Below, one piece after another: positions 10,087 through 21,854 of a stretch of 64,000 nt of DNA. The stretch's first letter is position 1; each line of letters begins with the position of its first letter. The notes below the pieces were generated by a model, which was not told where the DNA came from, searched no databases, and saw only the letters and a program-made list of their open reading frames with translations. The stretch lies in NCBI GenBank assembly GCA_963513935.1, contig OY740768.1, forward strand, positions 1,212,404 through 1,276,403. The letters are read 5' to 3'. The translations under genes were made by a program, and so were the position numbers. The stretch comes from Aphrophora alni (Eukaryota > Arthropoda > Insecta > Hemiptera > Aphrophoridae).

Positions 10087-11589
10087 ATATACAGAGTGTG
10101 TCAAAAAGGTCGGAATACCTGAGCCTCATGAATCCAGATAATTTTTAAAATATAGATACAACGTATTTACAAATAATTTTTGCTTGGTAATTGAATTGCA
10201 ATGTCAGATATTGGGCGCATAGGTAACGAAAAGAGCTACTTTGAAATTTCAGGAAACTCTAACTGTTTCTCAAATTCAGATTCTTAGGGAAATTTTACGC
10301 CAGAATACGTCTTTTAAAGGGCTTTAATTTGAGGTATCATAGGCCTTACATGTCCATACATATTTTGATTGACATAGGCGTGTTAGGAGGGGAGAGTGTT
10401 TTATAATTTTGAAAATAGGTATTCTAAGGTTCCGGAATAACAGTCCCGAGAACAGATTATGGAAATCTCTTTCCGTTTTTTTTTTTTAAACATATTAGAG
10501 GTAGTAAGTTTACAAACAATTACATAGTATTTGAACAACACTTACAATGCCTTACATAGGACAGTTTTTCATATTTTCCACTCTGACTCTTACATTTTCT
10601 ATGTTTGAATTAATTAAAAACATTAAATTATCCAGACTTTTTGATGCAGTTTTAAAGATGTCACGAAAGATCCTTACGTGGTTGTGTATTCAAACATAAA
10701 CTGGCGTAACTCCTTAAGAACCGTAGTGGTCTCCTTCTCCAGAATCTAACTCCAATCTGTGGTTTTAATTGGACTAACGTCCTTAAAATGACAGTCACCG
10801 AGGTCAGAACTCGTTCATCTATTACCGACTTTCGAATACAGACATTCTAATTGTTTTCATTTCCATTATGGAAACGCCAAAACACGATAGTATCAACATC
10901 CATTACAGTCTTCCAAACACGTTATTTGACACTAGAATAGGGTATGTTTGCTAATCGTATACAAACTTCTACCTTAGTTTTTTGACTGAGTTTCACATTT
11001 AATGACTTCAGAAAACTGAAAAAATGATTTTCCGCATGCCGTCTGTCTCCGTTGTCGTGAAAACGTAACAACAATAGCGGCTACAAAAATTAACATAAGA
11101 AAATGAAATGTAGCGAATATAACTATTATGCTGATATAGAACTCTAATTGATATTGTGTTTAACTACTTTCTTGAGGCACTGAAAGACCTTACAGCTCTG
11201 TACATATTAAACTTACATACAGCTGTTTCTATTCGCTTCCCTCGTATGTAAATAGCTACGCTCGTATCAGTGATGGACTTAACCGATCTCGTAATTACAT
11301 TTCCTTGGGAAGTTAGGATTAGAAATTACACTTTTGATCATAACTTCGCTATTTGTCATTGTAGAGTAGTGGATGTGATACCATTACTTGAGGAATTAAA
11401 TTATGCACACTTGTATCTAATTTAGTGAGTTATTAGGTGAATAATGCAAGAGATATGGAGAAAAAACTGTTTGAACTGGCCGACATTTTAACTTTTACAA
11501 TTCGATTTTTCTGACTCTCAATAGGAATCTATATGATCTCACTAAAGTCCCTCATAACAAATTTAAGATTACTATCTTAAGTTGTGTAG
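10087..11589. other. No gene seen; transposon-end motif at left
   Basis: TATATACAGAGTGTGTCAAA at about 10086-10105 looks like the terminus of a DNA element, with no matching opposite end found. The rest is AT-rich with short poly-A/T tracts and no supported gene. Confidence 0.45.
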
Positions 11590-12033
11590 CCGTTATCGTG
11601 CTTACGTACGTTATAGTGCTTACATACGTTATCGTGCCTACGTACATTACCGTGCTTACGTGCGTTATTGTGCTTACATACCTTACCGTGCTTACGTACG
11701 TTATCGTGCTTACGTACCTTACCGTGCTTACGTAAGTTATCATGCTTTCGTACGTTACCATGCTTACGTACCTTACCGTGCTTACACACGTTATCGTGCT
11801 TACGTACCTTACCGTGCTTATGTACGCTATTGTGCTTACGTACGTTATCGTGCTTACGTACGTTATTGTGCTTAAGTACCTTACCGTGCTTACGTACGCT
11901 ATTGTGCTTACGTACGTTATCGTGCTTAAGTACGTTATCGTGCTTACGTACGTTAATGTGCTTAAGTACCTTACCGTGCTTACGTACGCTATTGTGCTTA
12001 ATACGTTATCGTGCTTACGTACGTTATCGTGTA
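11590..12033. repeat. 18-bp minisatellite, ~24 copies
   Basis: Unit close to GTGCTTACGTACGTTATC, with 9-bp half-units and two main variants (GTTATC and CTTACC) that are interspersed. As 18 is a multiple of three and most units lack stops, several frames on both strands stay open for 70-177 codons. None of these is taken as a gene. Confidence 0.95.
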
Positions 12034-14273
12034 ATGACGAACTAACGGAATGTTTGAAATCGCTTTTCAGTTTCTCAGAAGCCACGAAAAGTGAAGATTA
12101 GTCTAAAAAGGGAGGTGAACATTTTTAACAATTACCAAACTTACTCAATGCTTCGTATACTGGATATCAAACACAATTTGCATTCGTATTAACATGTCAG
12201 CTATACTAGGGTAAGATGATTTAGTCTGACTAGGTCATGAAGGCGGGTCATGAAGGCGGAGCACGAAGGAGAAGGAGGAAATTACAATGTTGCCAGCTAT
12301 TAAGGAGAAGTGACAAGACATTCATTAATTACAAAATCCAATATCTTAAATAAATAGAGCACAAACATTGCACAACCTTTGTGTCCTTATTTCACCTCTA
12401 GTACTGACAACTCTCAAATTAATACGTCTATTCATTTCTCTTTCTTTTACTAATTCATTTCACTTTTCCTTTTTCTCTATGCGTGTTTCAAATATGTTTA
12501 TACAGTTTTTAATTGCGGTATAATAGATGGCGTTTATTTCATTATTTAACTCATTGTTTCTGGATTAATTTTATTCAAAATTTAAGGAATGAACAAATTG
12601 CTTTATTCATAAATTCAACGATTTGTTCAATCTGTTGAATTCAGATTTATCCTCATGGTATCTGTGTGCTAAGCCTTCCTCACCAACTTGATTAATTTTT
12701 TTAATTTCCTGTTTTAAAATAGATGACACTCCAACAGTGAGCAGATGATTTCAAAGCATGGTTGTGGATGTTACAATTAGGAATAAAGGACGCTATCCAA
12801 GATATTAAATATAATGTTATGAATGAAACAAAGCAGTTGTGGAAAAACAAACTTTAAATGCAACATGAGCAATTGTTTAAAACATCCTCACGAGTAATAT
12901 TCATCAGACCAACTTTTTTTTTTTTTTAATTCGCTCATATGCTACGTTTTTAGTGTTATGCCGGTATACAAATTGATCAAAACCTGTTCACTCAGTTGTG
13001 TTCATGAATGATAGACATTTTACAATTCCACTTTATTGTTTCTTATGACAAAGTCAACATAGATATTGACACATCACATATATTTTTATACAACGTTTAT
13101 AACATAAATTGATACCACGAGACGTACACGCAAGAGTGGTATTTCCACCCTCCATATGATACACCCTTACAGTTGCATCATGAAATACGGTAACTGGTTT
13201 CAATTCGTTCGTGTGGTATATAGATGCAAACCCAAATTGATTCCTTCATTAACAGTTTCCAAGATTCAAAATTTTGAAATTATTTAAAAAATCTGAAGGT
13301 GGAGGAGAAATGTGTACATCCTTCACTTTACATGTACAAATAGAATGTGTTATTAAAGTCCCTTCCCCTCAAATTAACTTTTAATAGAACTAAACCCTAA
13401 TGGGACTGCTAACTAGAGCATCTGAAGTTTCTTTTATGATAGTTTGTAATTTTATTCCTTCCTCTAAAGGTGGGAATATTTGGAGAGGGTAATTAAAATG
13501 TTCAAATGTGAACCTGCAATTTGTGACATGTCAAATTAAATCTGTCCCATCATAAAAGGGGCTAATTAGCAAATATCTGATGGGTAAACAATTTGTGGGG
13601 GTAAACTGATTTGATGCAAAAAACAGTTCCCCTGCATTTACTATTCAGGCAACCCGCTAGTAGATCTGTTAGAATGGAAGTATCGCTGGGAAAAAAGGAG
13701 GTGGTGAAAAGTGTTCACCGCAGTATTAAAGTACATATATTATAAAGGGTTTTTATAAGGAAATAAATTCATAGAATACGTTTACCTATTTCTTGTATTC
13801 TTTCCACCCTCCTATGGACTATGTTACATAACCTCAATTTGTTTCTTCAACCAGAACTCTTTCATCTTCTGACTTCGCCTCTACCTTTTCTATTTAAATA
13901 TGACCTTTTTTCCCTTTTCGTTTTCATTGCCGTCAAATTCTCACTTTTCCAATTTTTCCTGAACTATAGTTTATATTGTCCCTTTCCTTTTCTACTCCCA
14001 CTTCTTCTGTCTCAATACACTTCTATTACCCACGGTATTTGTATCTTTTTATCTTTCTGGTAGTTCAATATTATTCCTTAGTTATTCCAACACTTTTTTA
14101 CTTCTCTAAGATCATTTTTCTGTATAGAAGTATTCTTTAATTATTTGATATACGTATTTTTTAATTGCAATGGTTGTTCAAACGAGCAAAACAAAATGTT
14201 TAGTTGTCATCCTTCAAAGTGGAAAAAGAAAATTCTATTACAATTGACTTACTTGATTTTGACTTATTTCCTT
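12034..14273. other. No gene seen
   Basis: AT-rich. 13795-14060 is notably pyrimidine-rich on the plus strand, giving a hydrophobic open frame that is not credible as a protein. No RNA gene or element end recognised. Confidence 0.45.
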
Positions 14274-14545
14274 TTATCTCCTATTGGAGCATAGGGCGTC
14301 CAGAAGAGCTCTCCATCTGTCCCTATCTCCAGCAAGTGCGTTCACTTCTCCCCAAGTCTTGTTAACCTCTTTTGCTTCTTTAATAATGGTCCTCTTCCAG
14401 GTTTCTCAAGGTCGACCCCTTCTTCTGACACCTTGTGGGTTTCAATCTAGGGCCTCTTTCTCAATGGTTCCGTCTGGCTTCCTCAGTGTATGTCCTAACC
14501 ACCTTCACTTCCTCTCTCGAATCTGCAGTTTGACCCGAATTTGAC
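14274..14545 (-). pseudogene. Non-LTR retrotransposon C-terminal domain with in-frame stops
   Basis: Minus strand: a stop-interrupted QIRERK*RWLGHTLRKPDG, then IEKEALD, NPQGVRRRGRP, TWKRTIIKEAKEV, TWGEV and DRDRWRALLDALCS, ending at a TAA (14276-14274). This is the well-known R.RW.GH.LR ... GRP..TW ... W......DR..W..L tail of endonuclease/RT LINE proteins. Three TGA codons interrupt one frame, two at positions where related proteins have Trp and one at Arg/Lys. With no frameshift seen, these are point mutations. The upstream RT domain is absent. Confidence 0.85.
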
Positions 14546-14769
14546 CTGTTTCTCTCCTATTACAATTAGAGGACTAGATATACAACGGACTAACATTGTA
14601 ATTTCAGAATTTTGTTACATATTGATGAATTTTGTCATTCCATATGAATAACATAATAACAATGTTAATATATCGTGAGAAGTAATAAAACAATACCACA
14701 GGGAGAAATAAAACGACACCCTATCCTACCAATTGATTGGAAACGTAAGTAGTCGGACTACTGTTATTA
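14546..14769. other. No gene seen
   Basis: Short AT-rich spacer between the LINE relic and the 78-bp satellite. Confidence 0.4.
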
Positions 14770-16652
14770 TTTCATTGTGTCGGATTGTTTCCAACATGTC
14801 ATGGAAGTATGTAATTAGGAACTTGTGGAAACTTCAATCATGAAATTAATGCATTTGTCGGATTGTTTCCAACATGTCATGGAAGTATGTAATGAGGAAC
14901 TTGTGGAAACTTCAATCATGAAATTAATGCATTTGTCGGATTGTTTCCAACATGTCATGGAAGGATGTAATGAGGAACTTGTGGAAACTTCAATCATGAA
15001 ATTAATGCATTTGTCGGATTGTTTCCAACATGCCATGGACGTATGTAATGAGGAACTTGTGGAAACTTCAATCATGAAATTAATGCATTTGTCGGATTGT
15101 TTCCAACATGTCATGGAAGTATGTAATGAGGAACTTGTGGAAACTTCAATCATGAAATTAATGCATTTGTCGGATTGTTTCCAACATGTTATGGAAGGAT
15201 GTAATGAGGAACTTGTGGAAACTTCAATCATGAAATTAATGCATTTGTCGGATTGTTTCCAACATGTCATGGAAGGATGTAATGAGGAACTTGTGGAAAC
15301 TTCAATCATGAAATTAATGCATTTGTCGGATTGTTTCCAACATGCCATGGACGTATGTAATGAGGAACTTGTGGAAACTTCAATCATGAAATTAATGCAT
15401 TTGTCGGATTGTTTCCAACATGCCATGGACGTATGTAATGAGGAACTTGTGGAAACTTCAATCATGAAATTAATGCATTTGTCGGATTGTTTCCAACATG
15501 TCATGGAAGGATGTAATGAGGAACTTGTGGAAACTTCAATCATGAAATTAATGCATTTGTCGGATTGTTTCCAACATGTCATGGAAGTATGTAATGAGGA
15601 ACTTGTGGAAACTTCAATCATGAAATTAATGCATTTGTCGGATTGTTTCCAACATGTTATGGAAGGATGTAATGAGGAACTTGTGGAAACTTCAATCATG
15701 AAATTAATGCATTTGTCGGATTGTTTCCAACATGTCATGGAAGGATGTAATGAGGAACTTGTGGAAACTTCAATCATGAAATTAATGCATTTGTCGGATT
15801 GTTTCCAACATGTCATGGAAGTATGTAATGAGGAACTTGTGGAAACTTCAATCATGAAATTAATGCATTTGTCGGATTGTTTCCAACATGCCATGGACGT
15901 ATGTAATGAGGAACTTGTGGAAACTTCAATCATGAAATTAATGCATTTGTCGGATTGTTTCCAACATGTCATGGAAGTATGTAATGAGGAACTTGTGGAA
16001 ACTTCAATCATGAAATTAATGCATTTGTCGGATTGTTTCCAACATGCCATGGACGTATGTAATGAGGAACTTGTGGAAACTTCAATCATGAAATTAATGC
16101 ATTTGTCGGATTGTTTCCAACATGCCATGGACGTATGTAATGAGGAACTTGTGGAAACTTCAATCATGAAATTAATGCATTTGTCGGATTGTTTCCAACA
16201 TGCCATGGACGTATGTAATGAGGAACTTGTGGAAACTTCAATCATGAAATTAATGCATTTGTCGGATTGTTTCCAACATGTCATGGAAGTATGTAATGAG
16301 GAACTTGTGGAAACTTCAATCATGAAATTAATGCATTTGTCGGATTGTTTCCAACATGCCATGGACGTATGTAATGAGGAACTTGTGGAAACTTCAATCA
16401 TGAAATTAATGCATTTGTCGGATTGTTTCCAACATGTCATGGAAGTATGTAATGAGGAACTTGTGGAAACTTCAATCATGAAATTAATGCATTTGTCGGA
16501 TTGTTTCCAACATGTTATGGAAGGATGTAATGAGGAACTTGTGGAAACTTCAATCATGAAATTAATGCATTTGTCGGATTGTTTCCAACATGTTATGGAA
16601 GGATGTAATGAGGAACTTGTGGAAACTTCAATCATTAAATTAATGCATTTTT
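14770..16652. repeat. 78-bp satellite array, ~24 monomers
   Basis: Near-identical 78-bp monomers, head to tail. Three types differ at linked sites around a CATGGA core: A (GTCATGGAAGT), B (GTCATGGAAGG or GTTATGGAAGG) and C (GCCATGGACGT). After a diverged first unit the order is A B C A B B C C B A B B A C A C C C A C A B B. Since 78 is 26 codons and one frame per strand has no stop, both strands read open for over 600 codons. The first unit has a TAG in phase and the last is diverged. No splice site, promoter or domain argues for protein coding; non-coding satellite DNA is far more likely. Confidence 0.95.
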
Positions 16653-19634
16653 CACGATATTCTAAAATCATACACTTTATTTGTGCAATATAGGCCTATA
16701 TATACAAGTTGCTACATGCTAAATCCCTACTGAGACTGTATTATAACTCAAATTATTGTTGAGGCACAGTCGACTGTTAGCAGGATTTGTGCATCAGCAA
16801 CTGACTTAGTCGTGGAAACGTTGTCTTGCATTACTAAAAATTAGTTCTTTTTGTGTTAAATATTCATTCCTTGATATAATTATTATGCAAAAAAACATTA
16901 TTTTAATATTTTGATGTAAACTCGAAAAAGTAATAATCCATGTAAATGAAAAACTGCACTTTGTGATAGTTCAAAATTTCAATAAAGCAGCTTTAAAAAA
17001 GTAACTAAAATGTTCTATATTTTGAAATTGGTCCTATTTGATGGCTTTATGAACTTTGAAAAATGTATAGATTACAAACCTAACTATGGAAGTTATAGTT
17101 TCAAAAGAGAACATTTCCGTTGGTATGGTTGTAAACATTCAAATTATTTAAAATTGACGTAAATATTTTGGATGGATATTTGGTGAAAAGGAAAAATGTA
17201 TAGTCCGTTTCAAACAGCAATTAATAACAAATTAGGACCGTGACTAATTTAAAAAAAATAATGAATTGAAACCTTCGGATGATTTCGTATTTTGTTTTAT
17301 AATTTCAGATTTTCTTAAAAATTTTATCGAATAATACATTTGTTTACAAAGGAGTTTATATTTTCCCCAACTTTCAACTGATAACAATCAAGCACCTTTT
17401 TGGGAAGATAATTGACAATACTTCTTGTTTGATCCATTAGAGTCTTATAGCGAGTAAGGGCGTGTACATCCCAAGGTACTATAGCAGAACCTACCCCTTT
17501 CTTACTCTATGTATACCCTCAGGTGTCTCTTGACCTATTTTTGCTCTCTTCCGGCCCTAAAACTATTAGATGATTCGATAGTTATGGGAAGGGGTTATCA
17601 TATTTTGTTTTATTAAATTTTTTTATAAAGGAATGTCCGTGAGGTTTTATGCCTTCAAAAAACACAAAAACTGTTTTAAGCAATTCTGAAACAATTAAAA
17701 TTTTGAGTATTTGTCGTATCACAGCTCTCCTCCTAATTATTGCGCTCGATTATGATGTTTTAGTATGTGTGTTAGAAAGTTTGTGCAATTTTATTCACAT
17801 TGTATTTAAAAGGACTGTTTTGACAAATTAAAGTATATTAAAAGTCAATTTGTGACTATTTCAAGTCTCCAGCCAGACGACGCCAGCTGTTTGTATATAA
17901 TTAATATCTAACTCCCACCCTAAGACATTTGTATCTTTAGTTACAGGAAACTAGAAATTTATTCCCAAACTTAAGAGATAATATTGGAGGGAAGATATTA
18001 ATATTCCGACATTAAGGATGTCTGGTTTTGTTTACATCATGCGCACTTTATTAAATAAGTTGTTATTGTAATGGTTGCTTACATTTTCGAAAAATTTTCG
18101 TGATATTTATTTTACCCGAATATCAGTTGTTATGTTTAAACATTTTCGTTGCGTGAGCATAAAGTAACACATTCGTTGCTTAAACATTGTTTTTCAAACC
18201 CGTGATCAGCGACGCAATCGATTTGTTGATATTTATATCTTATCTGTAGATATTTAGAAACTGCTTTTCGAGATTTGATGATCATAGTCAGTTCATCTTT
18301 AATAAATATTTATCACTATTAATAACTAATTCACTTCACTCTCCTGTTTCTACAACATTTACAAAACTTTTGTAATTATTAGCTATTAAAAATACAATAT
18401 AATTTTGTTAAAATGTTATCATTGTAAACAAAGTTAGGATGAAGATTGTGGTATCACGAGTTGCAAGTTGTTTAAAATATTAATTCTGCTTTTCAAAGTA
18501 TTTAAAAAAAGTAAAATTTCACCTCAACCTTATAGATATAATTTATATTTAAATCTAATTCTAATTTCAAAAATTCCATAAATGACAGAGGCATACAGTA
18601 GTATAATTATTTGAGTTAAGTGCATTTACATTAAAAATCAATTAGTACAATATTTGTTTTTTGTAATGCTACTCTCTGTGACGCTTTTTGACACTACAAG
18701 GATAAGAAACCAACAGCCAGTCAGTTGTGTGTGCTACTCAAATCGGTAAATAGTTAAGTGCTTCTTCCTTCCTCTATTAATTTAATACCTCATCCCAACA
18801 TAGACATATCAAAATCAGAATTACCAACGTTGAAAAACAATACTTCATTAACTTGTGACGCCAAATATGAATATGAATCATAATTGATGTTTCTGAAAAT
18901 TATAAAAAAGTATATTTATAAAAGGTCTAATCTTTTCCCCCTAAATCACATTTGATTAAACACGAGGTTCATTTTTGTTTTTCATTTATTCCCGAACCGT
19001 AATATTTTAGTGCTTCCGGTTTTCATACTTCACATTTCACAATGAAACTACATCGGAGGAGTGGATATTACAAAGTCTTTGATAACAGCCTCATAGCTAT
19101 TTATTGACTGATAACTCACGATTCTTCATTTTTGAAGAAATGCGTTTATTGGTGATCCTTATAGTCTACAACCGCGATTAAAAATGTTTATAACCGGTTT
19201 TGAGAAAAATATAATTTTATGTTGATGTTATTTCTGTAGAGTTTTGTGTTATGGACAGACGATTCGGGGGACTTCAAAGGAATATGTCCTCAAAAAAATA
19301 TCGATCTGTTTTATATCAACTAAGTTTCTCTATTCTACGACATGAGAGACGGGAAACAAGAATGGACTATTGTTGTAATGATGTTTCCGGGTGAGACGGG
19401 TGTTTTTGACTCTCATGTACACTCCTGGCTGTAGTAGTTGTTACTCTCATGGCTAACACGATTCTAATAAAACTAAGTCCACTTTAATAACCACCGATTC
19501 TCGCTTCTGCATATTGAATGTAAGCTAAAAATATATATTTTGTTTCAAAAGATAAATTTTATGTAGTAAACTGTTACTAAATTGTATACATATTTTCATG
19601 TAAAACCTTGTATAGAGGAACATATGTTATTTTT
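16653..19634. other. No gene seen
   Basis: About 3 kb of AT-rich sequence. A weak hammerhead-like pattern lies at 16797-16833 (GCAA/UUGC pairing around CUGAC...GAAACGUUGUC). No coding region with recognised similarity. Confidence 0.45.
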
Positions 19635-19665
19635 ACCCCCGCAGATTGACAGTCAATGCGGGGGT
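19635..19665. repeat. GC-rich hairpin / palindrome
   Basis: ACCCCCGCA, GA bulge, TTGAC, A, GTCAA, TGCGGGGGT. Fourteen pairs with one 2-nt bulge and a 1-nt centre, in otherwise AT-rich DNA. Function unknown; it may be the terminus of an element. Confidence 0.8.
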
Positions 19666-19917
19666 CGAGGCGCAGATGTTGGGACTAGACAAAGCTGGAA
19701 GATGGACGTTTCCAATTCGTCTTCTCTTTGGCGGTTACATATGGGACAACAACTTTATTTGTGTCTGTGGAGTGACTGCGATTATAGTTATTAAGACAAA
19801 CATACACTCTTAGATCTTTTATTTGATCTATGCCGCTTGTTGTTAGTCTTCCTTTAGATGTATAGTCATCACTAAGTTGAGACATAAAAGGTTTTTCTTT
19901 ATCCATGGTATCTCGCC
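19666..19917. other. No gene seen
   Basis: Contains short frames on both strands but no recognised protein. Confidence 0.35.
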
Positions 19918-20427
19918 TATAAATCTTACTATACCCCATACAAATAAACTAGAGGACATGTAATGAATAACTAGACCATGTTCCTTGGAAGTTTGAATAC
20001 ATTAATGGTTATCCTAACCTAACCTAACTTAACCTAACGAAGAACGTGAAATAACAAAATAAACAGTAAGTAGTTACGATTTGTGGAGACTTTGCTCCTT
20101 CAATAAAATTGGGATTTATCATTGAGTTGGATCACTTTGGTATCAAATATTAATATAATCATCTCTATATATAAATCCTACTATGCCCCATACAGCTACA
20201 CTAGAGGACATGTAATGAATAACTAGGCTATGTTTTTGGAAATTTAAATACATTAATGGTTAACCTAACCTAACCTAGCCTAACTTAACTTAACGAAGAA
20301 CGTGAAATAACAAAAGAAACAGTAAGTAGTAACAATTTGTCGAGGCTTTGCTCCTTCAATTGTGATAATTGTGATTTATCATTCAGTTGGATCACTTTGG
20401 TATCAAATATTGATATAATCATCTCTA
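19918..20427. repeat. Tandem duplication (~255 bp x2) with CCTAA repeats
   Basis: Two diverged direct copies (about 19918-20169 and 20170-20427). Shared blocks include CTAGAGGACATGTAATGAAT, ACGAAGAACGTGAAATAACA and TTGGATCACTTTGGTATCAA. Each copy contains three or four CCTAA/CTTAA units (about 20013-20038 and 20263-20294), the complement of the insect telomere unit TTAGG. A third start (TATATAAATC) follows at about 20427 but does not continue. Confidence 0.85.
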
Positions 20428-21547
20428 TATATAAATCTTGGAATGCTGATTCTTTAATTTAAACCAATTTTAACCCCCACCACTGTAGGGTTTCGGTGGT
20501 TTGTAACTCAATTCATTAAACGCGTGTTTACTCTTACAATAAAACGTAAACAGTATTTTGTTTATATTTAACTGTAATATACAGAGATATTCTTTATGAT
20601 GGGAAATATTGGTATATTGTAAATTATTAAACTTTAAATGGAGTTTTTATATAACTTAAAAACTGTTTTCTATACTCTGATAAATTGCCGCCATTTTGCG
20701 GCTGTCAACTTCTAAATTTATTGTGAGGATCCCTACTCTTTATAGTGTCTTCGAACTTTAATAAACATTTTATTCTTGGTTATTGTTTGATAAACGTATT
20801 CGTTTATTTACTTATTTTATCACTTATAAAACACGTGCATGTCGTGGATTATATAAATATATTAATAGTAGATACTAAAATAAAATGCACATATACATAT
20901 AATAACACACTAAAATACCTACAATTTTTACAAAACAATAGAGCAAATTAAAATATCTACAAAGAATAAGTTCTTCCCGAAACCTGCAGACTGAGTTTAG
21001 TTACTTCTGTAAAGTTATTCTTTGACAGAGTAAACAAGCTTTTTCTACTGAACTCTTGAAATTATGGATAGAACCTATGTTTTTAGTATTCCGAGTTCAA
21101 AATATTTAAATATGTGGAGTGGATATTGAAGAAGTTTTGACGGATGGGTCTTCGTGGTGGTGCTGATTGATTTGATATATATTCTGATTGCTCTTAAAGA
21201 AAATTAAAAGTTAAAATATTGTGTTTTTTTTTGGAAAAAATTGTACAAGATTGATTAAAATTTAGATGCAACATTGAGAGTCAAATCTTTTTTGTAAACG
21301 GAATATTTTGATTCAACTGAGTTCCCCCAGAAAACCACCCCATTTTAGCCGAGAACTGATATAAGCAAAATAAACAGTTTCTATTATTTTAAAACTATTT
21401 ACCGAGGAAATAAATTTTGAGAGCACAGCAAACGAGGCCAGTCACTCAGCTAATCCTGAAACGTGACTTTTCAAATTTAAATTTGCGTTTAAAGTAATGC
21501 CTAAAAATGTAACATTATTATGCTTTGGATTATTTCCTAACCTAACT
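20428..21547. other. No gene seen
   Basis: AT-rich, no supported coding region or RNA gene. Confidence 0.45.
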
Positions 21548-21854
21548 TTACATATAATTAGACTGTAAACTAAAATAAATAAATTTAGTTTTTGTCATGT
21601 TCAATCTTAATTTATTTACACATAACCAATCTTCCCCCATAGACATGGCTATCGCTGCTGAATCAGTCAAATCTGTACCATTTCTGCCAACCACTGTTAA
21701 AGTAGTACCATCAGCAAATAATACTGATCTTGCGAGGTCCAACGTTTTGAGGCAGATCATTTACATAAATTAGGAAAAGCAAAAGTCCCAATATTGAACC
21801 GTTAGGAACACCATGGTCTACTTCCCATTTAGAAAAAATACGAGTAATAGGCGC
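21548..21854 (-). pseudogene. Non-LTR retrotransposon RT core fragment (frameshifted)
   Basis: Minus strand: FSKWEVDHGVPNGSILGLLL followed by FLIYVNDLPQNV, the GVPQGSILGP.LF..YINDLP block of LINE reverse transcriptase. The frame then shifts, and a second frame (21760-21548) reads LFADGTTLTVVG, WLCVNKLRLNMTKTKFIYF and a stop. The catalytic FADD box is FADG, so the second metal-binding aspartate is lost. Motif order (GVPQG, YADD, WL..NKL.LN..KT) supports a Jockey/CR1-like LINE. At 103 codons it is a small part of a normal RT, and the frameshift and mutated active site make it a pseudogene. Confidence 0.85.

Noticed and set aside
9549..10104. Three overlapping minus-strand frames with shared peptides
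   Set aside because: They repeat every 146 bp with the tandem unit and overlap in different phases.
11552..12101. Overlapping open frames in the 18-bp repeat
   Set aside because: Produced by an in-phase tandem repeat; no start context, domain or splice support.
13821..14063. 80-codon hydrophobic plus-strand frame
   Set aside because: Explained by a pyrimidine-rich tract giving Phe/Leu/Ser codons.
14284..14544. Plus-strand 86-codon frame
   Set aside because: Antisense shadow of the LINE C-terminal pseudogene on the minus strand.
14770..16652. CRISPR-like array
   Set aside because: Monomers are contiguous without unique spacers, and the DNA is eukaryotic in character.
14815..16693. Open frames of 618 and 622 codons on opposite strands
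   Set aside because: Both come from the 78-bp satellite: a monomer that lacks a stop in one phase stays open through the whole array.
16797..16833. GCAA/UUGC-framed CUGAC...GAAACGUUGUC
   Set aside because: Only half of the first core box matches and stem II is absent; kept as a note, not as a feature.
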